Of a stretch of 64,000 nt of DNA, positions 21,701 to 31,950 are shown one piece after another. This DNA is from Cytidiella melzeri (taxonomy: Eukaryota; Basidiomycota; Agaricomycetes; Polyporales; Irpicaceae). The notes beneath the pieces were generated by a model that saw only the letters and a list, made by a program, of their open reading frames with translations, was not told the origin of the DNA and ran no database searches. The position numbers and the translations under genes were made by a program. The DNA lies in assembly GCA_022592445.1 (NCBI GenBank), contig JABYQR010000062.1:97695-161694 (forward strand). The letters run 5' to 3'. Position 1 is the first letter of the stretch. Each line of letters opens with the position of its first letter.

Positions 21701-23478
21701 CGTTGAGCTTCACTTCGAGGAAATGCCTGATGTCCTTCGCCACCGAGGTCGCACCTACTTCGTGCAAGATCATCACATCGGTAACGGGCCTTAGGCCTTC
21801 GAGACGAAAGCCCATCCGGATGTGAGGCTCTGGACGGCTCGTGATGAAAAATCTGATCTTCGGAATTCTCGCAATGTACTGGGCTAGATAGGATAGGATA
21901 ATGGAAGTGGTTGCGTCGTCTTTGCACTCGTCCAGCGCGTCGATGACGATGACCGTCACCATGCGAGACTCATCCACAGGGCGAATGATGAGCTCCTCAA
22001 ATTGGTTGTGTAAAGTCAGTGATGCGATGTCCTGGTTTCTCTCCATCGCACCCAGAACTGCTTTCCTAAACTTCGGCGAGGCGTAATTCCCAGATCTCGC
22101 GAGCTGGAATGAGATGGTTGGAAATATCATCGTGCGATCGCTGGCGTGCACGGAGCCCCGGGAACAGAAAAAGCTTGCACCAAGCTGTCCGCGATCAGCA
22201 AGCTGCTCCGCAAAGCTCTGCGCTATGGTCGACTTCCCACTACCAGCGTGACCGTTCAGCCAGTAGACTTGTTTCGTGGAGGAACTGTCGGCCCATTTCA
22301 TGAGATCGTGTAGTATGTCTACCCGTGTGCCTGGAAGACAGTGCGAGCGTGTATCGGCCACAGATGCGTTGAAGCCAGCGTCCTTCGCACGAGGTAGCCT
22401 ATCAAGAGTGTCCCACTCGTCTAGCAGGGATCTGGATTGAGCTACTGATCAAACGATTGCGACAGAGGTTACTTACCGCGTTTCTGACCAAATCACAGTC
22501 CTAATTCAGCAAAAACACACGCCGTCAATTGGAGGATGAACGTACGGTCTTCTCTACCTCGAGTCTATGTATTTCTTTGTTGAGCCGATGTGAATCTTCA
22601 ACTAGAGAGCGCTAATGACTCTATGAGTAGCGTCCAGCAACACAGATTCGTAAAACAGCCATACATCATATATATCGAGGGCTTGCTCGATGTCGCGGAT
22701 ATATTCTTCAATGATCTCCTTGGTGTCGGATGCCGTGAACGCTCTGCGGATCATCTTCTCCTCAACAATCACCTTCAATCTATCATGTTTGTCATCCAAT
22801 GCCCTGTGGGTAGATGGTCCGTCAGTAGCTGCTGCGGGCGATGATAATATACAGCAAGTACCTTGCCAAGACACCGCGACACTGAAGCACATATTCGTCG
22901 TTTGGTGACACGGTCCACGAGCTCTCAATCGCCTTGATCCGTTGCATGAGCCTTTCCGCATCTGCCTTGTTACCTCCGATGTCCTGATTTGTCCCAACGT
23001 CACAAAAACACGCTTGATGATGTTTTCCATGCTCACCTTGACACGTCCGATGACGAAATTGATCCCGGCCGCTGCGCTCTTGAGAGGAGGGAATACGTCG
23101 GACACGACTTCTACGAGAGCGAGGAGAGTCTTTGCGAACCCTTTGGCTAGATCTGCTGGACTGTTCTCCATAGCCAGCGGCGCATTAGGCTTGCTATCAT
23201 CGGCGACCTGTGTCCTCCGAGTCCCTACTCACAGTTCCAAATATCACCCTTCCTCCCCCACTTGTGCCATCCGTTGGGTCGTCTCGTTCGATAACCCCAC
23301 TTTGTGTCGACGCACTTGCGACGCCTTCGGCTCTGTCTGCCCTGTCCTGTGCGTGTGCGACGACCTCACTAGCCCCGGATGGACCAGCGCCAGCCCCACC
23401 GGGAGCTGTGGCAAGTGTTTTGTTATTCTTCTTCGCCTTTTTGACTATTTGCTTGACATAAGAACGAGATCTCTTCAT
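18756..23478 (-). CDS. NACHT-WD40 NLR-like (STAND) protein, copy 1
   Basis: The gene starts at 23478 with a basic N-terminus (RSRSYVKQIVKKAKKNNK) and a disordered Ala/Ser region. A helical part follows (LVEVVSDVFPPLKSAAAGINF). A further exon contains KMIRRAFTASDTKEIIEEYIRDIEQAL. The NACHT domain is at 22361-20813, with P-loop GHAGSGKST and Walker B VIVIDALDEC. An intron at about 20812-20761 leads to a 675-residue region with many WD40 repeats (LEYSPDGTMIAAGSY, CDDSITLWDV, RTVAFSPDGRFIASGA, GTVRVWDARSG). Such proteins are thought to sense non-self or pathogen cues through WD40 repeats and signal by oligomerising. The FPPLKSA helix resembles the MLKL-like N-terminal bundle of many basidiomycete STANDs; this is inference. 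All exons look open. A paralogue lies at 52708-57283 in the same orientation. Confidence 0.88.
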
Positions 23479-23929
23479 CCTGGATATCAATCCGAAGTCT
23501 GGGCTGTCGGCGAGGGGGTAGTGTACGCGAGGGAAGAGTATGGCCTGTAGTACGGAGCAGTAGAGAGTCAACACAGAGCAAAGGCGGTAAGGGAAGAGGA
23601 AGATGCCCACCAGATACTGGCACGCGCATGAGGTGTGGAAACCTAGTATTGCGGAACATTGCGCCTCGTATCGCAGGCATGCCTGTGCAATGACGGCTTC
23701 GAATTCTGACTGGCCAGGTCAAGTGAGCTGTTACATAGCACTGGCACACACAGCACGCGCAGGTATCGTAGTACGTACCACTGGCACATATGCAACAGGC
23801 TTGAGAAGTTACAGGTCTGCTTGTGTTCCGTTACAACGTTTCCAGATATGAGCATTAGTGTCAAAATGCAGTACAAGGGGAGATAATGGCGATGTCCCAC
23901 AGGGAACTCGCCCTCGAGGCCTGCACAGC

Positions 23930-24407
23930 AGCGTCACGGTAATGAGACGTCGTGAGAGTTATCACGGATGAGCTGAGTAGGACACCGTTGACAAGATAAT
24001 CGTAAACGCCCGTGGTCATTCTTGCGTATCTTTACTGGGCTATTCACTCTATTTGCACACAAGACGTTGTTGAATTCGATGCAATTTACAGCAAAGGAGA
24101 GAATATAGTACAACAATTGATAGCTAAGAACCACTTCGACAAGCACGATGAGTACAAACAAGGACCACAGTTCGCATCCGTACGCAGTGGGGAGGGCATA
24201 AGCTAACAAGCAAAGCCCAACAATGAGCGCGAGCCTCGTAAACGCAGCCGTCAAAGGTCCCATGCGCACACCAAGATCCCGCGCGGTCAGCACGGACACA
24301 AGAGTGAACGTTACTGCCTCGTCGAGGTGGACAAGTGCAACCTCCCCTAAAGCCATCGTACGCGCTATTCCGTTATGACGACCTGTCAGACTCGCGTGTA
24401 TGATCAC
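23930..24407 (-). pseudogene. Membrane-protein remnant, unknown family
   Basis: The frame has two strongly hydrophobic segments (LALIVGLCLLAYALPTAYG and SLFVLIVLVEVVLSYQLLYY). It has no recognisable domain and no clear splice partners. It may be a fragment of a multi-span protein. Together with a hydrophobic frame at 25443-25850 on the same strand it could be a gene broken up by later insertions. Confidence 0.3.
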
Positions 24408-24415
24408 AACCTCTG

Positions 24416-25110
24416 TTATCCTGCGTAATTCATGTCTATCCGGTCGCTGTGACCATTGCGCTCCTTGTCGAGATCACGCTTGGGTTCGAGAGGCGTCCGT
24501 AGACTCAGCCTGTAGTCCTCGTCGACGCCCATCTTGCTTGAGGATCCGTAGAGATCGGCTGCGGTTGGCCAGGAGTGTCTCGAAGCCTCGTGGCTTTTGC
24601 TTTGAGAGCGGTTGCCTTCGAAGTGCTGAGGAACAGAGCTCGAGGGTGAAGATGCCGACAGACCCGGCTTTCTGAGTGCGCCCACCCACACTCGGAATCT
24701 CCAGTATGACAGACTCACCGTCAAAATCCTGCCCATCCTTATTTCTCGAATTGTCACTAGATAGTTGTGAATGGGTCCTGCACAAGGACGATGAACAACT
24801 TACGCCAAAGATTCGATGATCTGGCGCGCTTGTGATGCACATACACGCCGTGAGTTTTGTGTGTTCCTGCGAACGGTTTCAATACAACTCTCTCTAGTTG
24901 TTAAAGACTCTATGCAGAGAGCGGCGAAGATGAAAAGGCCGGACGCCTTTGCCGCGAGTGTACCTATGTCCGCCTCTCTAGGCCAGTCATTGGGAAGGTG
25001 GAGGTCGCTACGTCTTGGGCGAGCAGCCGGGTCGTTGAGCTTCACCTGCAGGAATAGCCTGATGGAGGCTACCATCTCGAAGCCGACTGTGTCGATACCT
25101 TGAGCTTTCC
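24416..25110 (-). pseudogene. Fragment of a third NACHT NLR-like gene
   Basis: The segment 25060-24920 reads FLQVKLNDPAARPRRSDLHL, then NDWPREADIGTLAAKASGLFIFAA. This corresponds to the region just after the NACHT core of the two full NLR genes (FLEVKLND...SSGLFIFA). Neither the P-loop nor the WD40 part is present nearby. The frame ends early at about 24803. The rest of the interval has no clear match. It is a truncated relic on the same strand as both complete copies. Confidence 0.6.
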
Positions 25111-25442
25111 GTCCAACATATTGGGTTGCTCATCGACGTCGGAATCACGTCAGCGCTTTGCAAGGCAAATATAGTTCTTTACCCTGAACGTGCAAGTCCA
25201 AGGGTGAAGCACATACGTCAGAGAACAGCAGGGATGAGACTTACAGCCAGCATCCCAATGAACAGTCGGAGAGAACACCAAGGCGCTGGACGTGCCAGAG
25301 CGTGTACGATGTGGCAGCTGGAAAGGCGTCCTAGTGAGGTTCGAGAGATATGCTAAACGCAGCGAGGAGAGTGGACAACGCAGAGACAGGAAGATTGTGA
25401 CTGGAAGCAGCTTGAAGACGAGCCTTGCACACCCGAGCAACT

Positions 25443-25850
25443 CTATGCGAGCGGCAGATCAAAATTGAAAGGTGAATTAGCAAAATAAGACGGATGCTTT
25501 GTGAGAACAGGATGGACGCACCACTGTTCACTGAGCGTTCCGACCTCCATTGTATGAGAGGCTCTAGTCACCGCAGCGAGCGCACAACCTTCTTCATCTA
25601 GCATGTCCTGTCCGGCGTAGAATTCATCGTCATTTCCTAAAACCCCTGCCCTCGCTTTGTGAGTGCCGACGTGTTTGAGAATAACGCCGTGGACGACGAA
25701 GGGTAGAGTTAGCATCACCAGCAGCGCCAGTCGGTTGCGGTCCGTGTGCTGCATGGGTAGGTTCGTAGGTGCGCGGCCTAGTCGATGGCCATGGGTCTTG
25801 TAATACATAAGCGTCGAGAACGTTGAGACTCGGACACGAGAGTGACGGCA
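25443..25850 (-). pseudogene. Remnant ORF with one hydrophobic segment
   Basis: An open frame contains LALLVMLTLPFVVHGVILKHVG followed by a soluble part (GNDDEFYAGQDMLDEEG). I do not recognise the family. It lies directly downstream of a T30 tract and the copia element and may be part of a broken host gene. Confidence 0.25.
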
Positions 25851-25852
25851 GC

Positions 25853-25855
<3 letters not shown>

Positions 25856-25885
<30 letters not shown>
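25856..25885. repeat. Homopolymer T30 tract
   Basis: Thirty consecutive T on the plus strand (poly-A on the minus strand) lie about 80 bp outside the copia element's terminus. This could be a retroposed poly-A tail or a simple repeat. Its exact length is likely unreliable in assembly. Confidence 0.85.
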
Positions 25886-25969
25886 CCTCCTTGTTTATTG
25901 TCCTCGAGGCCGGCTGTGCCCTATGGTAGACAAAATACATCCGTGCTACTGTTTCGTGAGGTATGTGTG

Positions 25970-26049
25970 TGTCAGAATAAACAGTCTGGCACAGGGTAAG
26001 CAACAGATTGATTCGTTAGGGCGTAGGCAGCGTACCTGGCACAGGGTAA
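25970..26049 (-). repeat. 3' LTR remnant of the copia element
   Basis: The terminal ~80 bp of the LTR are identical in layout to 30598-30677. They are joined to pol at a shared TTAC microhomology. The remnant abuts the GTGTG target duplication. Confidence 0.85.
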
Positions 26050-27760
26050 TGTGTTTCATGCGGGTATGACCGTGAGGATCGTGCGTGCAGGCGATTGTGC
26101 CGTTATTGTCACAGTACAGTTTTGTAGCGTCTTGCTGGGGAAAACCGAGCTCTTGTAGCAATTGGCGCATCCATATGATTTGGCACGCGGCGTGTGAGCA
26201 TGCGATATACTCGGCTTCGCAAGACGATAAGGCTACCACGGCCTGTTGCTTTGAACTCCAGGCGACTGGTGAACCGTATAATACCATGACGTATCCTGAG
26301 ACGGATTTCCTCCCTTCGCTGGAACCCCAATCTGAGTCTGTGAACCCGTGGAACAGCGGGTATGCCGGGTCAAGGTTCCCCAGTGTTAGGCCGAGAGAAC
26401 GCGTGCCTTGTAGGTATCGCAGTAGATGTTTGGCCGCTGCCCAGTGGGTGTGTCCATAGCACAACATGAACTTGGCTAATTCATGGACCGCGTAGGCGAT
26501 GTCTGGTCTTGTGGTGGTGGCGAGGTACATGACCTTTCCAACGAGGACACAATAAGGGAGGTCCTTGACCGCGTCGCGGTCTGCCGGAGTTTTGGGTGCG
26601 TCTTCTCGTGATAGTGACACCTTGGGCGGTAACGGCGTTGAGGCTGCATTGCTGAATTCCATGCCGAAAAGGCGTAGGATTGATAGTGTGTATTCCTCCT
26701 GCGAGAGGAGGATTGAGCGGCGTTTGCGATCTCTGGTGACCTTACAGCCCAACAGCCACTTGACGTCGCCGTTGTCTGTGATGTCGAATAGATGCTTGAG
26801 GTCTCGTGTTATTGAATCGGATTCGGCCGTGGAGGACGTTGCCAGCAGTATATCATCGACACTGGTTGCAGACAAAGACTTGGCACCAGCGGCGTCTCGT
26901 ACGTGAACGCTCCAGTCTGACTCGCATCTCCGGAAGCCTAGCGTGTGATACTTCTCGTTGAACTCAAGGTACCACGATCGGCCTGCTTGCTTCAGGCCGT
27001 ATAGTCCTTTGAGCAGTCGCCAATAACCCGGTCCTGCGATAGAGGGCTTCCTCATGTAGATTTCTTCTGTGAGCGGTCCGTTCAAGAATGCCGTCTTGAT
27101 GTCGATATGGCGAAGATGGAGATCATGGTGTGCGGCGATAGCGAGAATGGTCCTTATTGAGTCCCATCGAGCCACAGGAGCGAATGTGAAGTTGAAATCT
27201 TGGCCAGGGATTTGCGTAAAGCCCTTGGCAACGAGTCGAGCTTTGAACCTCGCGATGTGTCCATCGGCGTTTCGTTTGAGATGAAGGACCCATTTCGAAT
27301 CCACTGGTTTTCTTCCTGGTGGTACGTCCTGCACTTCTTCGTATACGCCCTTTACTCGCAGTGCCTCAAGCTCCTCGTGTATAGCGACCAGCCATTCCTC
27401 CCAGTACTTGCTCCGTTCTGCGTCTGAGATGGATTTTGGGTCCTGTTCGTCAATGTCGTCGATAGGCGTTGTTGCTGCGTTCGCAATCTCGTGTTCGCGT
27501 TCGTCATTTGCTGCGTTGAGGACAACCGTTTGGTTCATGACCAGTCCCCCCTTGTCCGAATATGCGCTGTTATCGGTTCTGTAGCGTGAGGGTAGGGTGA
27601 TTTTCCGACGCCCTGTAGTGAGTTGTGAGTGTAGGGTACTATTTGTCTCTATAGGAGACGTACTGATGGCCTCAGCTGGAGAGCCATCAAGCCCCTTCGG
27701 GGTGAGAGGTTCCTCAGGAACAGTCTCGGCGGATGGCTGAGCCATCGACAGATCTCTGTG
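26050..27760 (-). pseudogene. Copia reverse transcriptase-RNase H part, 3' truncated
   Basis: A 599-residue frame includes SKWVLHLKRNADGHIARFKA, FAPVARWDSIRTILAIAA, IDIKTAFLNGPL, LKGLYGLKQAGRSWY, the catalytic motif written SVDD instead of the usual YVDD, and RNase H (TDSDWGSSEGRKSVSGY, SSCEAEYIA). The frame then enters LTR sequence, so the last residues are not genuine pol. The end of RNase H and the 3' untranslated part are deleted. Confidence 0.88.
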
Positions 27761-29120
27761 GGAGAAGTGTCAGGTCGAGGACGCCTCACTGAGTGAGGCA
27801 GGACATACGGAGACGATGCTGTGGCATGTCGGCTGTGATCGTGGTAGCGTGTGTCGTTGTGCATGTCAAAGTCGTCCCACATCGGTTGGAGTGGGGTGGC
27901 GTTGTCGTCTGGTGTGGTAGGCGATGTTTTATCGTTGTCGAGGAAGGTGACGTCTCTTCTCGAGGGCACAATGCGTGAGTTTGGGAACCATGTGAGGTAT
28001 CCCTTGGCGTCGTGTGCGTATCCCACAAAACGACCTTCTTCGCCACGCGGTTGCATCTTGTTAATCGAGTCCGCATCCATCCGGCGTGAAATGACGCGTG
28101 TTCCAAAAATATGGAAATGGGAAATGTCGGGGTTGCGTTTGTGCCAGATGTGATACGGTGTTGTGTTTGGTGGGAGAGCGGAGGTGGAGAGTCGATTTAG
28201 AATGTGGCAAGCGCATTGTACTGCGAGAGGCCAGAAGAATTCGGAGAGGCCGCTGTCGATGAGCATTGCTCTGGCCATGGACGCCAGAGTCCAGTTGGAC
28301 CTTTCAGCGACACCGTTCTGTGGGGACGCGTCGGGCACGGTCTTCTCAAATGAGATTCCCTCCTTCTCGCAGTAGGCCCGAAATTCGCCTTGTACAAGTT
28401 CGGGGGCGTTGTCGACGCGTATGATGGTGAGTTTTTCGCCCGTGAATCGTTCCGCGGCAGTTTTCCATTTCGTGAATTCGGTGAGTGCGTCTGAACGGAG
28501 TTTTAAGAAGAGAGGTGTTCTCCACCTTGAGTTGTCATCGACGCAAGGGAGAAAATATTTGACTCCCCCGTACCCAACAGGCAAGGGTCCGCATATGTCG
28601 ATGTGCACTCGAAAGAGAGGGCGATTGGCTCGTGAGGTTGCTGTTTTTGGAAAGGAAAGTCGCTTGATATTTGCGCGAGCACACGCTTCGCAAGTGTGTG
28701 GTGTTGTGTGGCCAGGCGTGACGCGAATTCCAGATGTTGAGGTTGACAGCCGTTTTACGCCCACATGGCCTAGTAGGCGGTGTAAAAATCCTGCGACACC
28801 GAGCGAGTGGAGGAAGCAGAGGAGGCAGTGGAGGAAGGGTCGGAGATGCGATCAATGAGGGATTGAATGATTGGAGTAGGCGCCTTTACTGTAGGTTTGG
28901 CGATTGATGGGGAAGTCGCAACATGCAAACGATACAGATTGTTGTCGTCGAGTTGTCCCGTGATGAGCGTTACTCCGTTGAGGTCTAGGGAGATGTTCCC
29001 TTTCGTCGTCCGAGATCCCACTCCTCTACGTGCGAGACATCCCTGGGATATCAGATTCATCCGTGCGGTGGGGACGTGTAGCGCGTCGGTCAATTTTACG
29101 ATATGTGTTGATCCGCCAAC
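27760..29120 (-). pseudogene. Copia protease tail and integrase part
   Basis: After the premature stop the frame runs to 28770. A one-base shift there changes to the frame reading LLGHVGVKRL (GAG-pre-integrase), HTCEACARANIKR (zinc ligands), VHIDICGPLPVGYGG, VDNAPELVQGEF and FEKTVPDASPQNGVAERSNWT. These are the catalytic D-D-E region of a copia integrase. Another frame change near 27760 separates it from reverse transcriptase. The product is therefore inactive as read. Confidence 0.85.
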
Positions 29121-29126
29121 TATGGC

Positions 29127-30494
29127 TCAGAGATAGACGTCGCCCGTGCCAACGGCAGAAGTCGTCAGGGTTGATCCGAAACCACTCACTTTCAAGGGTT
29201 CAATTTTACGGTAGTTGGAGAATACGCCGCGATCAAAGAATATATGTCCATTAGCTCCGGAGTCGTGGTAGACCGATGGAATTCTGGTGTGATCTTGAGT
29301 TAACACGGCATTGTGGCACTTGATTCCATTCTCGGGGTCTGCGAGGATCACGGTGTTCAGTACGTAGGTAGATTCTTGCGCAAGAACATGAGTGGTGTTG
29401 GCCTCGATGACAGGCGTTTCACTTGTTTTGGCGTCGTTAGCGGTGGCTGTACTGGCGCTGGTGGCATTCTTCGGTGTGAACGTTTTGGTAACATTTTTGG
29501 ATTTCTTCCTTTGGTTGGGCGGCAAGTGTATATCACGTCTGAATCTCCACCAGTCGGGGTACTGACCACACTTTTCTCCTCCGTACGCAAGACAGTCGTG
29601 AATAGTGTGTCCGCGTGGCCGAGGGCAGTCCGGGTTCACGCACCATTCAGTCATTTTCTTGTTCCTGGGACCATCAGCTTGGCTCGTGGCTGTGGCGGTG
29701 ACAGTGGGGCGCTTCCGGTACATTGAATCAGTTTCATAGATCTGGGCAATTACGTCTTCATCATTTTTCGTCTGCGCCCAATCTTCCTCTTTGATGAGCT
29801 CAATGACCTTCGACGATGACATTGGTCTGCCATTGTTGAGTGCCGTCGCCATGTCCTGATGGAGTGAACGAGAGAACATGCGCCAGCTGTTACTCGTAGG
29901 AATGAGATCCACGAGTGTGCTCGCGAAGTTTGCATCAGAGAAGCGATTTGGATCTTGTTTGCAAAGATCCGCATAGAGGGCGCGAATCTTGTCTGCCCAT
30001 TTGCTGACGACCATCTCATCTTTACAGACGAAACTCATAATCTTCTGGTGAAGTGATGCCGCTCGAAGATTGTTGACTGGGCGATATTCTGACTGGAGGA
30101 TACGCCAAGCTTCTCTAACGGTTTTCACTCGGCCGATAACGTGGATCTTTGAGCGGGGAATGGCTTCCAATAGAAGCGCTAAAGCGCTCATATTTGCGTC
30201 GTACCAAGGTTGTGCCTTTTCGACCGCCTCGTCAAGCTCAGCTTCATTCCCTCTTTTGATCCCTTTCGTTACAACCCCAGTGTCGGGATCTTCCACCTCA
30301 TCTTCGTACGTCTTCCGAAGTTTTGGGATCAGTGGGGGAATTGACTGACTTCCCTCGATGTACTTCCAGAGATGGATTGATCTCAATTTCGCTTCGACTT
30401 GCACTACCCATGATCCGTACGAATTAGTGTCTCCGTCGTCGTCAAGTTTGGGAAGTTTGCCCTGAGGAGAATCGTGATTCGCGGCATTCGACAT
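29127..30494 (-). pseudogene. Copia gag and protease part
   Basis: The frame (455 residues) starts at 30494. It contains a UBN2/gag-like region (EAWRILQSEYRPVNNLRAASL, IMSFVCKDEMVVSKWADKIR), a Cys/His cluster (CVNPDCPRPRGHTIHDC) and the protease motif VYHDSGANGHIF. An in-frame TGA at 29129-29127 interrupts it. The same frame continues beyond the stop as VGGSTHIVKLTDALHVP at 29120-28770, the expected protease continuation. The stop is therefore a point mutation rather than a natural gag terminator. Confidence 0.85.
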
Positions 30495-30582
30495 AGTGAT
30501 TTAGAATTGATAGGGGTGAAATTCGAATGAATTGAGTGTTAAAGTAGCGAAGCGATGAAATCTGTGGCAGTTTTACGCTGAG

Positions 30583-30597
30583 CCGGGGCTCATAACC
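30583..30597 (-). other. Primer-binding site matching initiator tRNA-Met internal segment
   Basis: Directly after the 5' LTR the minus strand reads GGTTATGAGCCCC. This is complementary to the anticodon stem-loop of initiator tRNA-Met (GGGCTCATAACC), the half-tRNA primer type known from Drosophila copia and relatives. Confidence 0.75.
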
Positions 30598-30810
30598 TGT
30601 CAGAATAAACAGTCTGGCACAGGGTAAGCAACAGATTGATTCGTTAGGGCGTAGGCAGCGTACCTGGCACAGGGTAAGCAACAGATGCTGACCCCTGTGC
30701 CGGTAATGACCCTTTTATACAAGTGATGCGGATATCCGTATATAGTAATTCCCATCACCGTACTCCGCCACTTTCCTAATCCGTCTCTTTGGGTGGGTCA
30801 TCACTTGACA
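30598..30810 (-). repeat. 5' LTR of the copia element (213 bp)
   Basis: On the minus strand it begins TGTCAAGTGATGACC and ends TTCTGACA. A TATAAAAGG promoter box lies at about 30710-30720. It contains an internal direct repeat of TCTGTTGCTTACCCTGTGCC. The last 80 bp match 25970-26049. Confidence 0.85.
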
Positions 30811-30839
30811 GTGTGTCTAAAAAGCAATCAGGATCATAA

Positions 30840-31260
30840 TGTGTAGGGCATTTGCACCTATCCGTCTAGTCTCGGATCCAGACGTTCTGAGGGAGACAAG
30901 GTCGCTGCGCTCCGAGAGGCAGGAGAGAGAAAGGGGCAAAAAGAGCTGCGAGAATAAGTCTACAAATTGGGAAAATGATGGCGCGGAATGTTACAATCGA
31001 GGTGAACAGAACGTCTGGTCTGTTAGTCTCGTTCCCAGACGTTCAGGAGACACGGTCGCTGCGCTCCCGGAGGCAGTCGCCAGGGCTCCTGCCTTATATA
31101 GTACTTTTGATGGTGTTTTGAAAATATGCTGGATTGAGAAAATGATGGCGCGGATTGTGAGTTCTGCAGCAGCAGAACGTCTGGTCTTTTTCGCCCGTGT
31201 GGGGGTAGATCATTCGCGGCATGTCTCGGCGATCACGAAGAAACGTCAGATCTTCCGGCG
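30840..31260. repeat. Tandem pair of a short interspersed repeat, shared with 52068-52305
   Basis: The segment 31022-31250 (read on the minus strand) is about 90% identical over ~235 bp to 52068-52305 on the plus strand. It runs from TGACGTTTCTTCGTGATCGC through a TATA-like stretch to GGGAACGAGACTA. A second, more diverged and shorter copy lies next to it at 30862-31022, sharing CAGACGTTCTG, GGTCGCTGCGCTCC and GAGACTAG. I see no coding sense. It may be a solo LTR or a short non-autonomous element. Confidence 0.8.
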
Positions 31261-31477
31261 CCTGCAATAAGATAACGTTGCAACTCCAACATCTCGTAAA
31301 AAAACAAAACATTATCGCACAATACCTACCAATGTAAACCCGAGCATTACAATATAACATTGAGCAAACTTTATCCCACACAATCTCTGTACCTGGAAAG
31401 TTATAAACACCCGGCACCCGCGATAATGGTCCGCGGGCCACTTTATCTTGCATGGTAATACGTTTCAATGTCTCCGC

Positions 31478-31556
31478 CCATAGTTTACATTGCAAGATAA
31501 TCTTGCCGCCGGTAGTTTATATTGCAAGATAATCTCGCCGCCGGTAGTTTATATTG
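31478..31556. repeat. Tandem repeat of a 32-bp unit
   Basis: The units read gcaagataatcttgccgcc ggtagtttatatt, once with ctcgccg, preceded by a partial copy. They contain the inverted pair TTGCAAGATAATCTTGC, so they can form hairpins. Confidence 0.7.
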
Positions 31557-31950
31557 TCATACACATCAATGCAATGCTTTCAAGGCAGTAGTTCTCGCAT
31601 TAGGGTGCATAGCAACAATGGCAATGGATTGAACAGCGCAATGGCGAGAACATCAGCTAATTAATAATACAGCGCCAGCATGGTGAAAGAAATAGTCATC
31701 ATAGCAGAACAGATACAGCGAGTAACAGTGTCCAGGTTGAAAAGAAATCGAGATCGTCGCGAGAGCAGAGACAGGAGCAGAAAATTGGAATGCGAGAGCG
31801 TTGCAGGCGGAGGTGGGTGTCATTGAATTGTAGCGACCGTGAAAGAAAAGCGAGAGTGTTCGTGCAAGATGACGTCCTGCGATTGTTGTCTGCTGTCTGC
31901 TTAACCATCAGGGAGTCAGAATTCAAGCGGTATCAGTACCGCGACTTACC

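Larger units (their letters stand above)
25970..30810 (-). mobile_element. Degenerate Ty1/copia retrotransposon with target duplication
   Basis: The element is flanked by GTGTG (25965-25969 and 30811-30815). The 5' LTR is 30598-30810 and gag-pol runs on the minus strand. The 3' end is reduced to an LTR remnant at 25970-26049 fused directly to pol. Pol is cut after RMKHIT, so its C-terminus, the polypurine tract and about 135 bp of the 3' LTR are missing. The intact duplication shows the loss happened after insertion or was already in the inserted cDNA. Confidence 0.88.
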
